A stretch of DNA of 64,000 nt, taken from NCBI GenBank assembly GCA_037903475.1, contig JBAJFG010000442.1:1513001-1577000 (forward strand), read 5' to 3'. Made by a program: the position numbers and the translations under genes. The first letter of the stretch is position 1. Every line of letters starts with the position of its first letter. The DNA comes from Ancylostoma caninum (lineage: Eukaryota; Nematoda; Chromadorea; Rhabditida; Ancylostomatidae). The notes below the pieces were generated by a model. That model was given only the letters and a program-made list of their open reading frames with translations. It was not told the origin of the DNA and made no database searches. Of the stretch, positions 25,290 to 36,449 are shown piece by piece.

Positions 25290-27415
25290 GAATAAGCAGT
25301 TTGTCAGAGCGACCCACGTATCTCTTACCAGGTCCGCTGTTTTGACATGAAAAGGAGAGAATTTAGCCTATTGTATCGACCACTGTGCTAAATGTCTGTT
25401 ACAACCGTGATCAGAACACTAAATATCAGTGTTGTCATATTTTGGTGAAAATAGAGCAAAAATTTGAGCTTGTCCTACATGAGGATGAACGCAAAACATG
25501 CATAGGCATCCATATGTCTCTATACAGATCAACACAAAGAATTTTAGACGGATTTCAAATTAGAGACTTGATTAGAATTGAGTAGCTGAGATGTTCTTAA
25601 CGATATCAAAGACTGGCGTCCCAATAAAGCTTCGAAGATTATTCCGATGAAAATGTCGAGAACAAAAGAAGAGATTCTTTGTGAGACACCTGATTTGAAT
25701 ACATCAGGTTGTTACATAAGCTTTCTTTTTTTTTGGAATTTTCGACACAGAAGTTTAATAAAAAATCCAAAACGAATGGGTATCGAACGAAGTATTAAGC
25801 AAAACAGTCGCTATTCTTTTGCCGTTTCCATAGCAGGAGCTCGACTCTGCTGCTCCAGAATTCCATGAACTATGAGGTAAAGAACTGAGTCGGGCAGTGA
25901 TGGAGGTCACTAAGTTTGACAATCTGATTCTAGAACATTAGCCGCTTCTGTGATGTGTTAATTAGCGCTTGGTTAGCGCTAGGTTTGTGCTACATAAAGC
26001 GCATTTTGAAATCATCCTGGGAGCTCTTCCTCATTCCAAAGAATTCGAGAAACAAAATTAAGGGGTACTCAGCAGTGTTGCAAGCGTACAAAATGGTGTG
26101 ATTTCCACAGAACACTTGGAACTTGTCCCAAAATTCTACCAATTACTGTTTGCAAACGGTTGGTGTTTATAGCCACAGCGGAAAAATTCCACTTCAATTC
26201 GTTCCAGCTTCAGAGAGAAAAACGACATAATTAAAATTTCGGGTTACCATGTTTGATGCTTGCGCTTGAGACCATTCCACAATAAAATGCAGAGGGATAG
26301 TACCAAGAGGGATAAGAATGGCCTCGAGATTTCTCGACCCAGATTTGGTTTAGCCTCATGCAACGTTATGTTGAAATAATTCTTCGTGCAAGTACAGTTA
26401 CCGAATTTGCACTCTCGAGGGGTTCACTTCTAATTTAATTAAATTTCCAAAACAAGACAGAAAAATATGGTTTACATTCCATAATGTTAAAGGGGTCATG
26501 CGCTTTAAAATGGTATATGCGGCCATAAGCAAATTCTAATCTGGTATTATTTATTACAAGCATTCGAAAATCCCTGTTCAAAAACAGCAGAAACTTATGT
26601 AACAACCCCCAACTGGGCGCGCGTGTGTCGACCGCACGCATCTGACATAATTTGCCTTGATCTCATTCAAAAATGATAACATGACGAAAGGATCACGCTC
26701 ACTACAGCTATGAATCTGCAGATTGAGCTGAACCTCGCAGCAAATCTTATTTCTGGGTGTTTTCGTGGGAGAATCCATAACGACACTAAGCGATTAATGT
26801 CCAACAAATAGTGTCCAATAAAAATTCTATGAGATTACCGTGAAATCCGACATTTCCAACCAATTTTCTACAATTGCACAATTGCACAACCACATAGTCG
26901 CAAACAACCAGGAAACACAAATGTAAATACACGTGTTGTTTTGTTCTCCTCACCAGTAATGAGTTTCTGGACGAGAATGCAATTCACAAGACAGCTAAAG
27001 TCGTTGAACTCTCGCAAGGCCATAAGTACAAGATTTCTGACGTCGATTCGGCGATAAAGTTCAAACGACAACGATGACAAATTGCAGACGGATGCCTGTT
27101 CAAAAAGTGTCTTACTTTTGCGCATTTGGAATGAAGTCACAAAACATCCAGGAACCCTACCGTCTTTCGGCGACGGCTAAAAAAGGGGGCCAGAGAACAT
27201 CGTCCAGAAGTCTCTGACGCATAAAATACTACACTCTGGTTAGGGAAAGTTGGTCAGTAAAGCATGCTCAAGAAGTTCTGCATGGAAGGCCGGCGTACGT
27301 GAAACACGCAGTTACGTCGAGTCTTTTCCTAGTGAGAAGTTCAAGGAAATACTAATGAGCTCCACTCTTTGAATAGTCACGTCTCAACAACTCCGGAGGC
27401 CCTTCCTTACTTCTT
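25290..27415. other. stretch with no supported gene
   Basis: Frames at 25385-25585 and 25647-25868 (plus) have ordinary composition but no splice pair or start that I trust. Frames at 26435-26778 and 26868-27140 (minus) overlap or lack support. A near-palindrome (gcgtgtgtcgaccgcacgc) lies around 26622-26640. Confidence 0.3.
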
Positions 27416-27416
27416 A

Positions 27417-27472
27417 CTTGTTATTTATTTTATCTATTTATTTATTTATCAAATGCACTCACACGTGGGCCG
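27417..27472 (-). repeat. SINE 3' end with (TTTA)n tail
   Basis: A (TTTA)n-like run is followed by aaatgcactcacacgtgggc, matching the family's gtgcactcacaggtgcgcc motif. It abuts the inverted repeat that begins at 27473, so that repeat may be the body of this SINE. Confidence 0.6.
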
Positions 27473-28776
27473 GTAGTAATCCACCCCGCAAGCAACTTGC
27501 GGTGGTACCAGGGTGCGACATCAGTGGTAGCCGTAACGGTGCGAAGGCACCTCTATCAATAGGAACGGTTGATTTTCGCAAGTCTTTTTCACATCACTTC
27601 ATCCCCATGTTTAGTGGCCAGATCTCTTGATTCCAAACTGTTGTGCAAAAATAAAGGGAAGCACGAGGTGCCTACGAGGTCGCGACCTCCTTGGGCGCCA
27701 TCAAAGTTGCCACCTCAAGGTGGCAACGTAGGTGGCAGCAGGCGAGAGCGACGACAGAGTGTGTAAGGAGAGAGGTTTCCCCGTCGGCAGGCCGGACATG
27801 CCCTAGGACATGTCGCTCACGCACTATTTTGTGTGAACAATCAATTTTTGCCAGAGTTTCGCTTGGAGTCTTTTCTTGTGTTATCTGGATGATTTTATTT
27901 CTCTTTAGCCCATAGACAGCATTCCCCTGTAATCTTTCCAAAGGTATAATCTCACAGAATGAATCTAGCCATGTTCCTCAAAGTGCTCCATCACGCACCC
28001 TCGTTTTGTCCGGCCGATTAGCTGAGTTGGTAATCGGCCGCCGCATTTCGCACCAGCTGGGTTTACAACGCTGCTTTTTCCAGTTTTTCTCAGTTTCCTG
28101 AAAAATATTCCGATTATAAGCGCTTGTTTCCATTATTTCTCATAGTGGTTCGTTTGTTTTCCTCCATTTTTATGCCTTTAAATGGACGTTTTTTGGGAGT
28201 GATGGGAGGTGGAGCATACACTCAGCTAGTCACAACGCTGCCTGTAGGTCATGCGGTGGAGCACTTTGCAGAAATCGAGGGGATTCACTCGACTATATTG
28301 TATTGTTAAGGGACACCAACGATAATGTTATCAAGGGTTAGCGAGAACAAAGATCAACCTGATCAACCTGATGGCACAAGGAGACCACAAACAAGATAGG
28401 AAATTGGAGCAAAATTAATAATATGAGAAAGGAACATACTTGAGTACAATAGCAGACGATTTCAGCATCTCTACCAATACCATGCACACTGTTGTGAGAT
28501 GAGATACCAAAAATCAATAAAAAAATCTCATCTGGTTGATGTTTGTGTTGAGATTCAACCGCACGTCCCAACGTGTTGATATGGCCAAATTGTTCGGTCT
28601 TGCTTGTGATCGCGGTGTAGTGGGATTCGATATTGTGAGCGTCGCTAGGCTTTGCAGCCATAACGGAATGACGCTTCTCACACCAACTTCGCATCCAAAG
28701 TTGCCACCTTGTAGGCAGTGTTGCAGTCATGGTGGCAACACTGATACCAACTTGCGGGGTGGGTTACTACAGGCAT
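27473..28776. repeat. inverted repeat pair, 1.3 kb apart, with hairpins
   Basis: The left end reads gtagtaatccaccccgcaag and the right end, on the other strand, reads the same with one change (taatcc/taaccc). Both arms also hold GTTGCCACCT hairpins: a perfect 10-base stem at 27706-27727, and a 9-base stem near 28700-28738. A perfect palindrome (gaggtcgcgacctc) lies at 27676-27689. The pair is either the ends of a foldback transposon or two SINE copies in opposite orientation. The (TTTA)n tail next to the left arm favours the SINE reading. No transposase frame lies between. Confidence 0.5.
28011..28040 (+). repeat. perfect 10-bp stem, tRNA D-arm-like
   Basis: CGGCCGATTA and TAATCGGCCG form a perfect stem around the loop gctgagttgg. 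The part TTAGCTGAGTTGG also looks like a tRNA box A, so this may be a degenerate tRNA-derived SINE head. There is no clear box B within the next 60 bases, so it is not called a tRNA. Confidence 0.45.
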
Positions 28777-28789
28777 TAAAAAAACCTGA

Positions 28790-30660
28790 ATTTTGGGAAA
28801 CGGAACTAAAGCATCATAGGTATTACCGCAGTTGCGCGACATACATTAAATCCCTCTGTCCAACTCCCCCAGCTAAATATTTATATGTAAATTCAGGTTC
28901 CTTTGAAGTACGCAACTACCATGAATTATCGCTCTGGATTATTCGCTGTCTTCTTCTTCATTTTTTAGAATCTTTTAGTGTTTTTTACAATTTTTTCTAC
29001 TGCTTTTCTACTCTTTACCCCTCATGAGCTGTTCAATGTCTTCATCTTCATTATTCAATTTTTCTTACTGTTTTTATATGTATTTCACAGAAGCTTAGCA
29101 CAAACGCCAGAATCTCACAATTTTCTTCAAAAAGAAATGCTTTAGCCCTGTAATCTTTTCATGAGGAGTTATGAGGGGGCCAGTAGAAGAAAGACACCAG
29201 AAATGTGGCGGAAATCGATGTGACAAAAATTAATAAAACAAACCACAAGCTCTTGTCACACTAAATGTGATCGACTAGGTATAACTTTCTTGCTGCAGAA
29301 TTTTAGAAACCAGTGAAGGACTCCTACAAAAAATTTATATGAAGGTGAGAGAAAGTATAAACTCTTCAAAGCAGCATGAATATTGAAGACATTTTGTTAA
29401 ACGAAGAGGTTATGTTGATCCCCCGAACATCCCGAACTGAACCAGGAACACCCTCCATTCAAATTACAGCTGCTTTCCCCTGCAGGATACATGACCAATG
29501 GATAGACAACCATTGATGCTTGGACAATGGACCACAACTAAATTAGGAGGAGTGATGGATGACGTTGTACTACTACTCGAGTGCTGCTTGCGGAAGTGTC
29601 GACCTTTTTCAGATAAGTGCAGCTCAACACAGATCCTGGGCACCAAAAGCATATGAAATGTGATCAAGATTAATGGACGTGTACTATGAAGGGCTTCCAA
29701 GGGAAACCATAAGTTGTTAAGACGGAATGCCCTCAATGCACTCTATGGAAATGAAACCTACAATAATGAACAACTGAATCCATTTTATGAGCATTAAGAA
29801 CACAATGACATTCAGAAACTCAGATTTCCAGGTAAATGTTGTGATTGATAAGTGATAGATGACCTGAAATCGTCATTCATAAAGCCCACAAAAGAATTCA
29901 GGATGAACGCTGCAATTATTGTGCTAGAAGGTATGAGAAGTAAGAGGAACTGTAACACCGGTTGTGCAGGAACCTTGCAGGCAGAGTAAATTTGAAAATA
30001 GTTGGAATGATAAAATGACTTAAATTTCCATGTATTTTTCTCTTTGGACCAGGGCTTCGTCTGACAATAAAGTTACATTTGTTGTGCAGCATCAGGTTGT
30101 TGATGGATAGCTTCATTTCCTTTTGATATTAAGGGAATAACAATGAATGAATCAATTTATTAATCGATGGTAGTAAAAATATTATATTATTGGGAAACTG
30201 AGAAGTTCACTGTTTCAATTCAAGTGATTGAGAGAGAGACGCCGCTGTTCCTCTTAGGATAATAAATTAGGAACAACGGCTAAGAGTTGATCCCTGAAAG
30301 CAGCTTCTAACCGGGAACTCGGAGTTATTCCCACCGCAACGAGAAAATTGCAGCAGTTCCACGCTCGCTAAGCCAAACAGCGCTTGAGGGCTAGCATTTG
30401 CCAATATGACGGCCAAGCATGAGCTTCGCTGGGACTTCCTCATTTGACTACCGTATCGTATAAGCCAGAGTCCTCAAGTGGCTTGACAAATGAGTTCAAA
30501 ATGCGAATTACGGAAGTGAAGGTCAGGGTGCCAGAGTTCATGCAAATCCAAATTACTTGACAAGTCAATGGAATGGTAGCGATCCCCCCCCCCCCCCTTA
30601 CACTCAGGAAATTTTGAGAGTATGTGTCGGGCTAGAAATTGCACCTAAGCCTACTTGAAT
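28790..30660. other. stretch with no supported gene
   Basis: AT-rich sequence with short frames (29464-29736 and 29916-30116, minus). I see no good splice pairs. A pure run of 14 C lies at 30584-30597. Confidence 0.3.
30584..30597. repeat. run of 14 C
   Basis: Pure homopolymer in AT-rich flanks. Confidence 0.95.
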
Positions 30661-30664
30661 GAGC

Positions 30665-30712
30665 ATCTTTATTTATCTATTTGTGCACTCACAGGTGCGC
30701 CAGCAAGAAATT
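30665..30712 (-). repeat. SINE 3' end with (TTTA)n tail
   Basis: The tail TTTATTTATCTATTT is followed by gtgcactcacaggtgcgcca. This is the clearest copy of the family motif in the window. Confidence 0.6.
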
Positions 30713-31273
30713 TAAATATAGCTTAAAATTGTAGTATGAGCAAACAGGAACGAAAATTAATTAGAAATAGGGGACAAGGCAGAAAAGGCATCCATGACCT
30801 ATTACATGCCGATCTCGGGACAGTGAACATATGGGCATTAAAAGCTGGGACCTGAATTGAGCAAATGTTAAAATATCGGACGAAGTGGGCACAAAAAGCC
30901 GGCACTTGTTCATTTTGTTAAAGCACATTTGTGGACCCATTAGGCGTTATAACTGTTTACAACAGGTGGTTGACAGCGGGGAATGTCACTACCCACGCGG
31001 TTATAAAAGGGTAGACTAGGGGTGGATTTTCGGATGTTAGGTACTTGCCACCCTAGCAATCCACAGATAGTACCAAGCTGTTGATGACTAATATGAAGTT
31101 GACCAGAATGGGTCCTTGCTGTTGCCGGACATTGATTAACCAGTGCAATCAAAATTTAGTATAGATTCTAGGAGGAAAATTCGCTGGAAATAGCGAACGA
31201 ATATCCAACCCGTATGATATGATATGAGGTGAGTAGTGCAGTAAAACATAAACACATGGTTGCCACTGGTGAA

Positions 31274-31283
31274 GGGGGGGGGG
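31274..31283. repeat. run of 10 G
   Basis: Pure homopolymer, 0.6 kb before the secreted peptide gene. Confidence 0.95.
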
Positions 31284-31858
31284 TGAAAATCACGAGCTGG
31301 CATCAATTTTTGCCGTGGAAGGAGCACAGAACCATCCATGTGCGCACTTTTCCTGCACCGTTACTAGAATTTTACCTGCCAATGCAACTGTGACCTGGCA
31401 CATGTGCTATCTCAGTACAATACTTGTACTTCTGCTGTAGTAGTGGACTATGTCTGAGTTTAGTCCAAGGAAGTATTTTTCATTCACGCTTAACAGCACA
31501 CCTGCCCTGAACTTCTTGAGATGGACCAATTTGGGTGCTTGCTGCCTAAATATTGAGATATGGTGCTGTTGCTGAATCTGCAAGTGGAAAAACAGAGTTT
31601 CGGTCAAATATCTCAGATAAGAACCGTAGAACGGCTTCCCACTTGAAATAGCGCTAAGCAAATAGATATTGTTCGTACTTTTTATCCACTGTGAATAGTC
31701 AGATGTCCAATTTTCTCCAGCAGACGGGAATGCTCCAGACGAAAAGCTTTTTTAAGCTCCAATTCGTTTTTTCTGGATGCCCTACCTTCTAAAACCGCCT
31801 CATTTCCGTAGGGCTCCTGCCTTGCACTTCCCAGACTGCTGTGATAGGTAAATGGAAA

Positions 31859-32056
31859 ATGAACTTGCTCATTTGCTTTGTTGTACTAGTGCTGTGTCTC
31901 GCAGCAGCTCAGGCGGTCCTGCAGAGAGGCAAGCTTTTTAGACATCCGGACGTATCAGAATTTCCTGGCAAAAGAACTTTTAACCGATGTGTTTTTGCAG
32001 AGGATTACCCGACTTGTTTCCTTTTGAGCTCTTCAGGAGGAAAATGCAGCGAATGA
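31859..32056 (+). CDS. small secreted peptide precursor, 65 residues
   Basis: The ATG at 31859 opens a 65-codon frame with a textbook signal peptide: a hydrophobic core (LLICFVVLVLCLAAAQA) ending in an Ala-X-Ala-like cleavage site. The rest is about 46 residues. It contains a Gly-Lys-Arg site (SEFPGKR), which in neuropeptide precursors marks cleavage and amidation, then a C-terminal part with Cys in RCVF, PTCF and GKCSE. A possible cis- or trans-splice acceptor (gcacttcccag) ends at 31834, 24 bases before the ATG. An out-of-frame ATG at 31852 would give a 29-residue peptide without a signal sequence. The string tgtgtttttgcag at about 31988-32000 looks like an acceptor, so an unseen intron is possible. 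Spliced at the only likely donor (gtatcag), the frame closes early. AATAAA lies at 32564-32569. The family is not recognised. Confidence 0.55.
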   Translation: MNLLICFVVLVLCLAAAQAVLQRGKLFRHPDVSEFPGKRTFNRCVFAEDYPTCFLLSSSGGKCSE

Positions 32057-32185
32057 GCAAAATCTAAACAAAAAACGGGCATGACTTGGAGTACGCACCT
32101 GGAACAGCCCATTACTTGATGGAATTCGGCTCAGCTTCACCTCTTGTTGTTGCAATAGGAGGAATTTCTATCACAACAACTGGAA

Positions 32186-32198
32186 GGGGGGGGGGGGG
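32186..32198. repeat. run of 13 G
   Basis: Pure homopolymer, 130 bases after the stop of the secreted peptide gene and before its possible poly(A) signal. Confidence 0.95.
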
Positions 32199-32757
32199 CA
32201 AAATTCCTTCATAATATTTGAACCATAACAGGTTGCGATACTCACTGATTTTTTTCGTCTTTTTTTGTGCGACTCATTCTGAAGCGAAAAAAGTTAGCAG
32301 CAGAGTTAACAGGTACTACGGGAGTTTGTTATATAATAGTTAGTCCGAAATGTTGCGGTCTAGTGGCACGCGAACGAAAATTAACTACTGAGAACTACCT
32401 TAATAGCTACAGTGGGCGTCGACAGGAAGTGCGGTTTTCGCAGACTCGGGAAGCATGCGGCCGCGCCGCTCGCGCTGCAATCGTAGCTATAATCGCAAAT
32501 CGAATGTTTTTATAGTCTCCGTCCTATCCACTGCCAACATTCAGGAATCAATAATTAAGTAACAATAAAGAAGATTCCACGGTCTGCTTTCACGGGGCGG
32601 GAGGTGGGGTTGCGCCGCGCTCTTCTTGAGCCCGTGGAAGACGCCCTTCTATCGCCGCTCACTGCAGTTGAAATTGCATAATGTTCTGCCCACATAGTAC
32701 TTTTGCGCTTAAGGCGACGGAGTATAGAACCCTATGCTGCCCTTGAGCGACAACGTC

Positions 32758-32940
32758 TTAACACCTATCGACTTTCAGTGGGTCATGCTGTAGCGACGCC
32801 GGGGTTTCACCGCCAGAAGTAAACACAAACATGGAAATCAGGGTACTTCTGATCCACGTCATGCCAGGCTTCTCTTTTACGTATCCCCTTGGATAGAATT
32901 CCCTCGAGAGGTTGCAAATCCCTTTGGCGACAGCATCCAT
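32758..32940 (-). CDS. candidate short ORF, 60 codons, unrecognised
   Basis: An ATG-started frame on the minus strand with coding-like third positions ends in TAA. The product is mixed in composition, with a C-terminal Cys. An in-frame TGA lies four codons upstream, so it is either a complete short gene or an exon starting right at its ATG. A GATAC|gtaaaag donor-like string occurs inside it. No signal peptide is seen. Its neighbour on the plus strand is the secreted peptide gene 0.7 kb away. No family is recognised. Confidence 0.25.
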   Translation of the reverse strand: MDAVAKGICNLSREFYPRGYVKEKPGMTWIRSTLISMFVFTSGGETPASLQHDPLKVDRC

Positions 32941-32999
32941 CTCTTCTCACGCACTGATATCATTGCACAAATAGGGTCTCGGAATTTTTTTTTTACCAA

Positions 33000-35190
33000 A
33001 AACGACAAATCCACGGTGAGAGGAAAGATCTGGAATCGAATCCGTAGCCAACTCATTCAGCTGGAACTTCTCAAGAAAGATCATAGTTTCTAGGATCCGG
33101 GCACATAATGATGTTTTAGGCTCTGGATATTAGGTGTAACTCCGACGACACTTGTACCACATTAGTATAATGCTAAGCACTAACGACGAATTATCTGATT
33201 GATTGATCTTTCCTCATCTGGGAATATTAATGGCTATCGAAGAACTACATAGCACGCTTTCCCAGCCATCGAAAATGAACAAAAATTCCAGCAAAATTGC
33301 TTCATGCAGAATATAAAAACCTGTGCGCAAGATATTTTTGATTCCTTGTTCTTGATAGGTAGTTTTGTTTGTTTTTTTTTGTTTCTCGTTCATTGTTCAT
33401 TGTTTATACTCTTTTAACACATCGGCACAATGCACATCTAGCCTTTCGTGAAGGATTCAGCTGATTTCTTCATATTTCTATCGAACAGCTTAGCCCAATC
33501 GCCAGCGAGATCTCCCACAGAGCAGCCTTTGAATTTTGCCATATCGTCCGATGCATTTTGGATCTTTCAGTGCTTCTTCTTCCGCTTAGTGTCCAGCAAC
33601 TCCAGTACATGACAGACTAGGGGACTTACATAGATGTCCTTGACACATCCTAATTTTTACAAAGGGCCGAGTAAATCCCATTATGGAGAACAGTTTTTTG
33701 CCGAAGAACTCTTAATTTTACTTTATCTCGGAGTCCTACGTGTATTAATGCACGCTAGAGACGTAATGGCGCTGAACGAAGAAATAAAGCCGCTTGCTTC
33801 GTTCTTGCCTAGGTCTGACATCCATACACAAACTGCAAGTAAAATCCAGTAACTTACAAGCCTTTGCTTCAACTGAATTGCGACCTTTGGCGTACGTGGG
33901 AATGTGCAATACTTGAAACAGATTATTGCTCCTAGGAAAATCCCACGACCTGTCCCCTTTACCTTTCATCCACACGCAAGTAGCCGATCAGTCTCAAATG
34001 ATGCAACGTTCAGAATCTTGGCTGCTAAGTCCACTTCTCTGATGGAAATCTTGTTGAGAGCAACCCTTCACAACTCACTCTCCCCCCCCCCCCCCTTCCG
34101 AAACTACCAGCGCCCCCATGCTAGGTGTTTCCTGCTTAGGATTCGTGATCTAGTATCCCAATCCTAGATTTTTGCAATATCTCTCGCCAAAAGTAGTCTT
34201 TATTCCAGCGTCTGACTCGCTTTAGCCATTACTTGCCATCACCTCGAAATCTGCTGCTTTGATTCGGTATCTTAACCACATGCAGACAACACCAAGATCT
34301 ATCATCTTTAAATGGACCTCATTTGAATTGACTGAGATATCCACAATATAAAGACGAAAAATGGAAATGGCACAAAAGTCTATACTATTAACAAATCATC
34401 GAGTTTATAACTGCGCTGGGACCTCACAAGGATAGAGAAGAAAAGAGGCTTAGAGCTGCAACGTAAGATATTTGGGAGAAAGAAAGACGTGCGGGAAACA
34501 AAATCCGAATGATGTCAGCAACAAAGCCACTGCAAATGAGATAGGCACGTATTCACCAAATGCCGTCTAGTTCATGAAGCGAATTCGAATCTAAATGGCA
34601 CCACATTGCAGAAAACGCAACAAAAACCGCAGAAAAACGCAGCTAATATGCCTTTTGAAATTCTTAGCGCTAAAGTGCAGCAGCGAGAAATAACGCTACA
34701 GGAGCGAATGACGCGATGTATAGCTCATTCTAGACGTAAAATTTTGTAGCTGAGGGTACGTGTGCATCAAATTGTAATTTGAATCGTTCCTTGCTTCATT
34801 GTGGATCTGCAGCAGCGAAGTAGGTCTTGACACGAAGCTGGGTAGTGCCGTGGAGCCCGTTTAGTTCCTTGACGATGTATAGCATGGTAGAGAGGGGTGT
34901 AACGCTTTTGTACGCAGGCGGAAGGACGGAGTGCGGGCTTGGTAGTAAAATCTGGTGTCTTTTCCTATAGTCTGTTTCACCGGGGAACGTAGCTGGGAAG
35001 ATTTTAGAGAAAGAGAGAACGCGAGAAATAGTGCTGTGTTGGAAGAGGCAGCCGAGAAAGGCAGACCATAGGCACAAATACTCAACTATCGTCGTTTTTG
35101 AAACGGACTATATATGGGATCCCATACCGTCATAGTCTTAAAGAGTGTCTCACCTCATTTTCGATTCTGGGTTGTCAAAAGAATCTGGAC
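33000..35190. other. stretch with no supported gene
   Basis: Short frames at 33634-34167 (both strands) and 34796-35085 (minus) overlap and lack splice support. A pure run of 14 C lies at 34082-34095. There are no repeat ends that I can recognise. Confidence 0.3.
34082..34095. repeat. run of 14 C
   Basis: Pure homopolymer. Confidence 0.95.
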
Positions 35191-35227
35191 CTACTCAACG
35201 CGCCGAGTTCGACAATTTATATGATTT

Positions 35228-35482
35228 CTAATAAAACTCGGAAAACTCGTCTTCGAGGGACCAAACCAATTTGTCGCGGACGAGTTCCACGGCAAGAAAA
35301 CTGCTTGATTTCTCTGCACCTCTTTTGATCTCATTGATTGCATAGGTGTTCTCATCGCAGAAAACTGCGCCACAATCTCGGCCTGCCCCTGAAAAGGCGA
35401 GAGGTGCTTCGTACACTTGCCGAGAATTTGAGCGAATTGTCGGCCAGTGTAGCTGAGGTGAGACACTGCCTTCAAAGGACAA
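35228..35482 (-). CDS. candidate exon, unrecognised, overlapping frames
   Basis: An excellent acceptor (cgccttttcag) lies inside this minus-strand open region. Downstream of it the frame reading CGAVFCDENTYAINEIKRGA and ending LEDEFSEFY is coding-like, and it closes with TAG at 35228. A second minus frame over the same DNA (about 98 codons) is also open and also plausible, and I could not decide between them from codon use alone. No upstream exon with matching phase was found. The region may be a decayed gene. Confidence 0.25.
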   Translation of the reverse strand: MSFEGSVSPQLHWPTIRSNSRQVYEAPLAFSGAGRDCGAVFCDENTYAINEIKRGAEKSSSFLAVELVRDKLVWSLEDEFSEFY

Positions 35483-36199
35483 CTCATCAGAAATCTATTT
35501 TAGACCTGGATTCATATGAAAAAACATTTCACACATGAAAAAAACATCACACTTTACACCATTTTTTTTTCTCGAAAATCGCGCGAGGACGCCAAATTCA
35601 AATGTACATGGTAAAAGCATCATTAGAGCATCTGAAGGAGCGAACATTGGAACCTGAAGCACAGGACACTTTCCAAATCCGGCGGAGGTCCTAGGATACT
35701 CCCCGCTGGAAACTATCGATTTGAACGTCAATATATCGATCAATTTTATCGATTTTTTGCAGCATTGCTCAAAGTAGCTGCTGGAGTTATCCAACAAGCA
35801 AATCACGAACGTGGCAACGTTTTCATTGCATCACTATTGAGTTATTGACTTTGATGTTGTTGTTTTTTTTTGTTTTGAGTTCTGCTCTGGGCATGAGGCA
35901 GCAGTGGTTGTCCAACGCAGTGAGCAAGAATTCATGAGAATTCAGCACAAGAGTACCAATTTATTGATTCTATTGATTTAACTCAGATTTATTGAGAGGT
36001 CTGTGAACGAATGCCTACTAGTATTTAGGAAATGTTCAAAAGCAAAAATGAAATCAAGGAATCACGAATGAGCCACCATGTACATTTTTAAAAATTTTAC
36101 AAAGTACTTCTGATAATGGGAGACTCTGATCGATCATGGTACATTTTTGCCAGATTGCCTACTTTTCCATACATTTGATGCTCTTTCATTATTGTGAAG

Positions 36200-36433
36200 C
36201 AGAAGCGCACCCAGAACAGCACAACACATCGGGAACAAAGCAGCAAAACTCCTTTGCTGTCATCCCCCTTAATAGCTGTCATTCCTTCTTCTTTCGCTAC
36301 TAAAAGTATGAAAAAAAACTTGAGTCCAATGACAGTTATTGGTGATTCTGGCAATACTGAGGAGGTTGTTGTACATAGCAGGGAGTATGGAACAACTGAA
36401 TCCAAGAAGCTCCTACAGCAGAACAGCAGGTGG
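36200..36433 (+). CDS. candidate exon, Ser/Thr/Lys-rich
   Basis: A plus-strand open frame ends at a good donor (AGGTGG|gtaaga) in phase 0. The product is hydrophilic, rich in Ser, Thr, Lys and Gln (for example KKNLSPMTVIGDSGNTEEVV), with no recognised domain. The left boundary is uncertain because the only acceptor-like string is weak (attgtgaag). It could be an upstream exon of the gene whose terminal exon lies at 39123-39265 on the same strand, but their phases do not join directly, so at least one more exon would be needed. Confidence 0.25.
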
Positions 36434-36449
36434 GTAAGACGCAAAGAGT

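Noticed and set aside
28536..29027. 163-codon plus frame
   Set aside because: It runs through the right arm of the inverted repeat pair and then into unrelated AT-rich DNA, with no splice or start support.
32267..32515. 82-codon plus frame after the secreted peptide gene
   Set aside because: It lacks a good acceptor and recognised motifs. More likely it is 3' untranslated sequence of the peptide gene.
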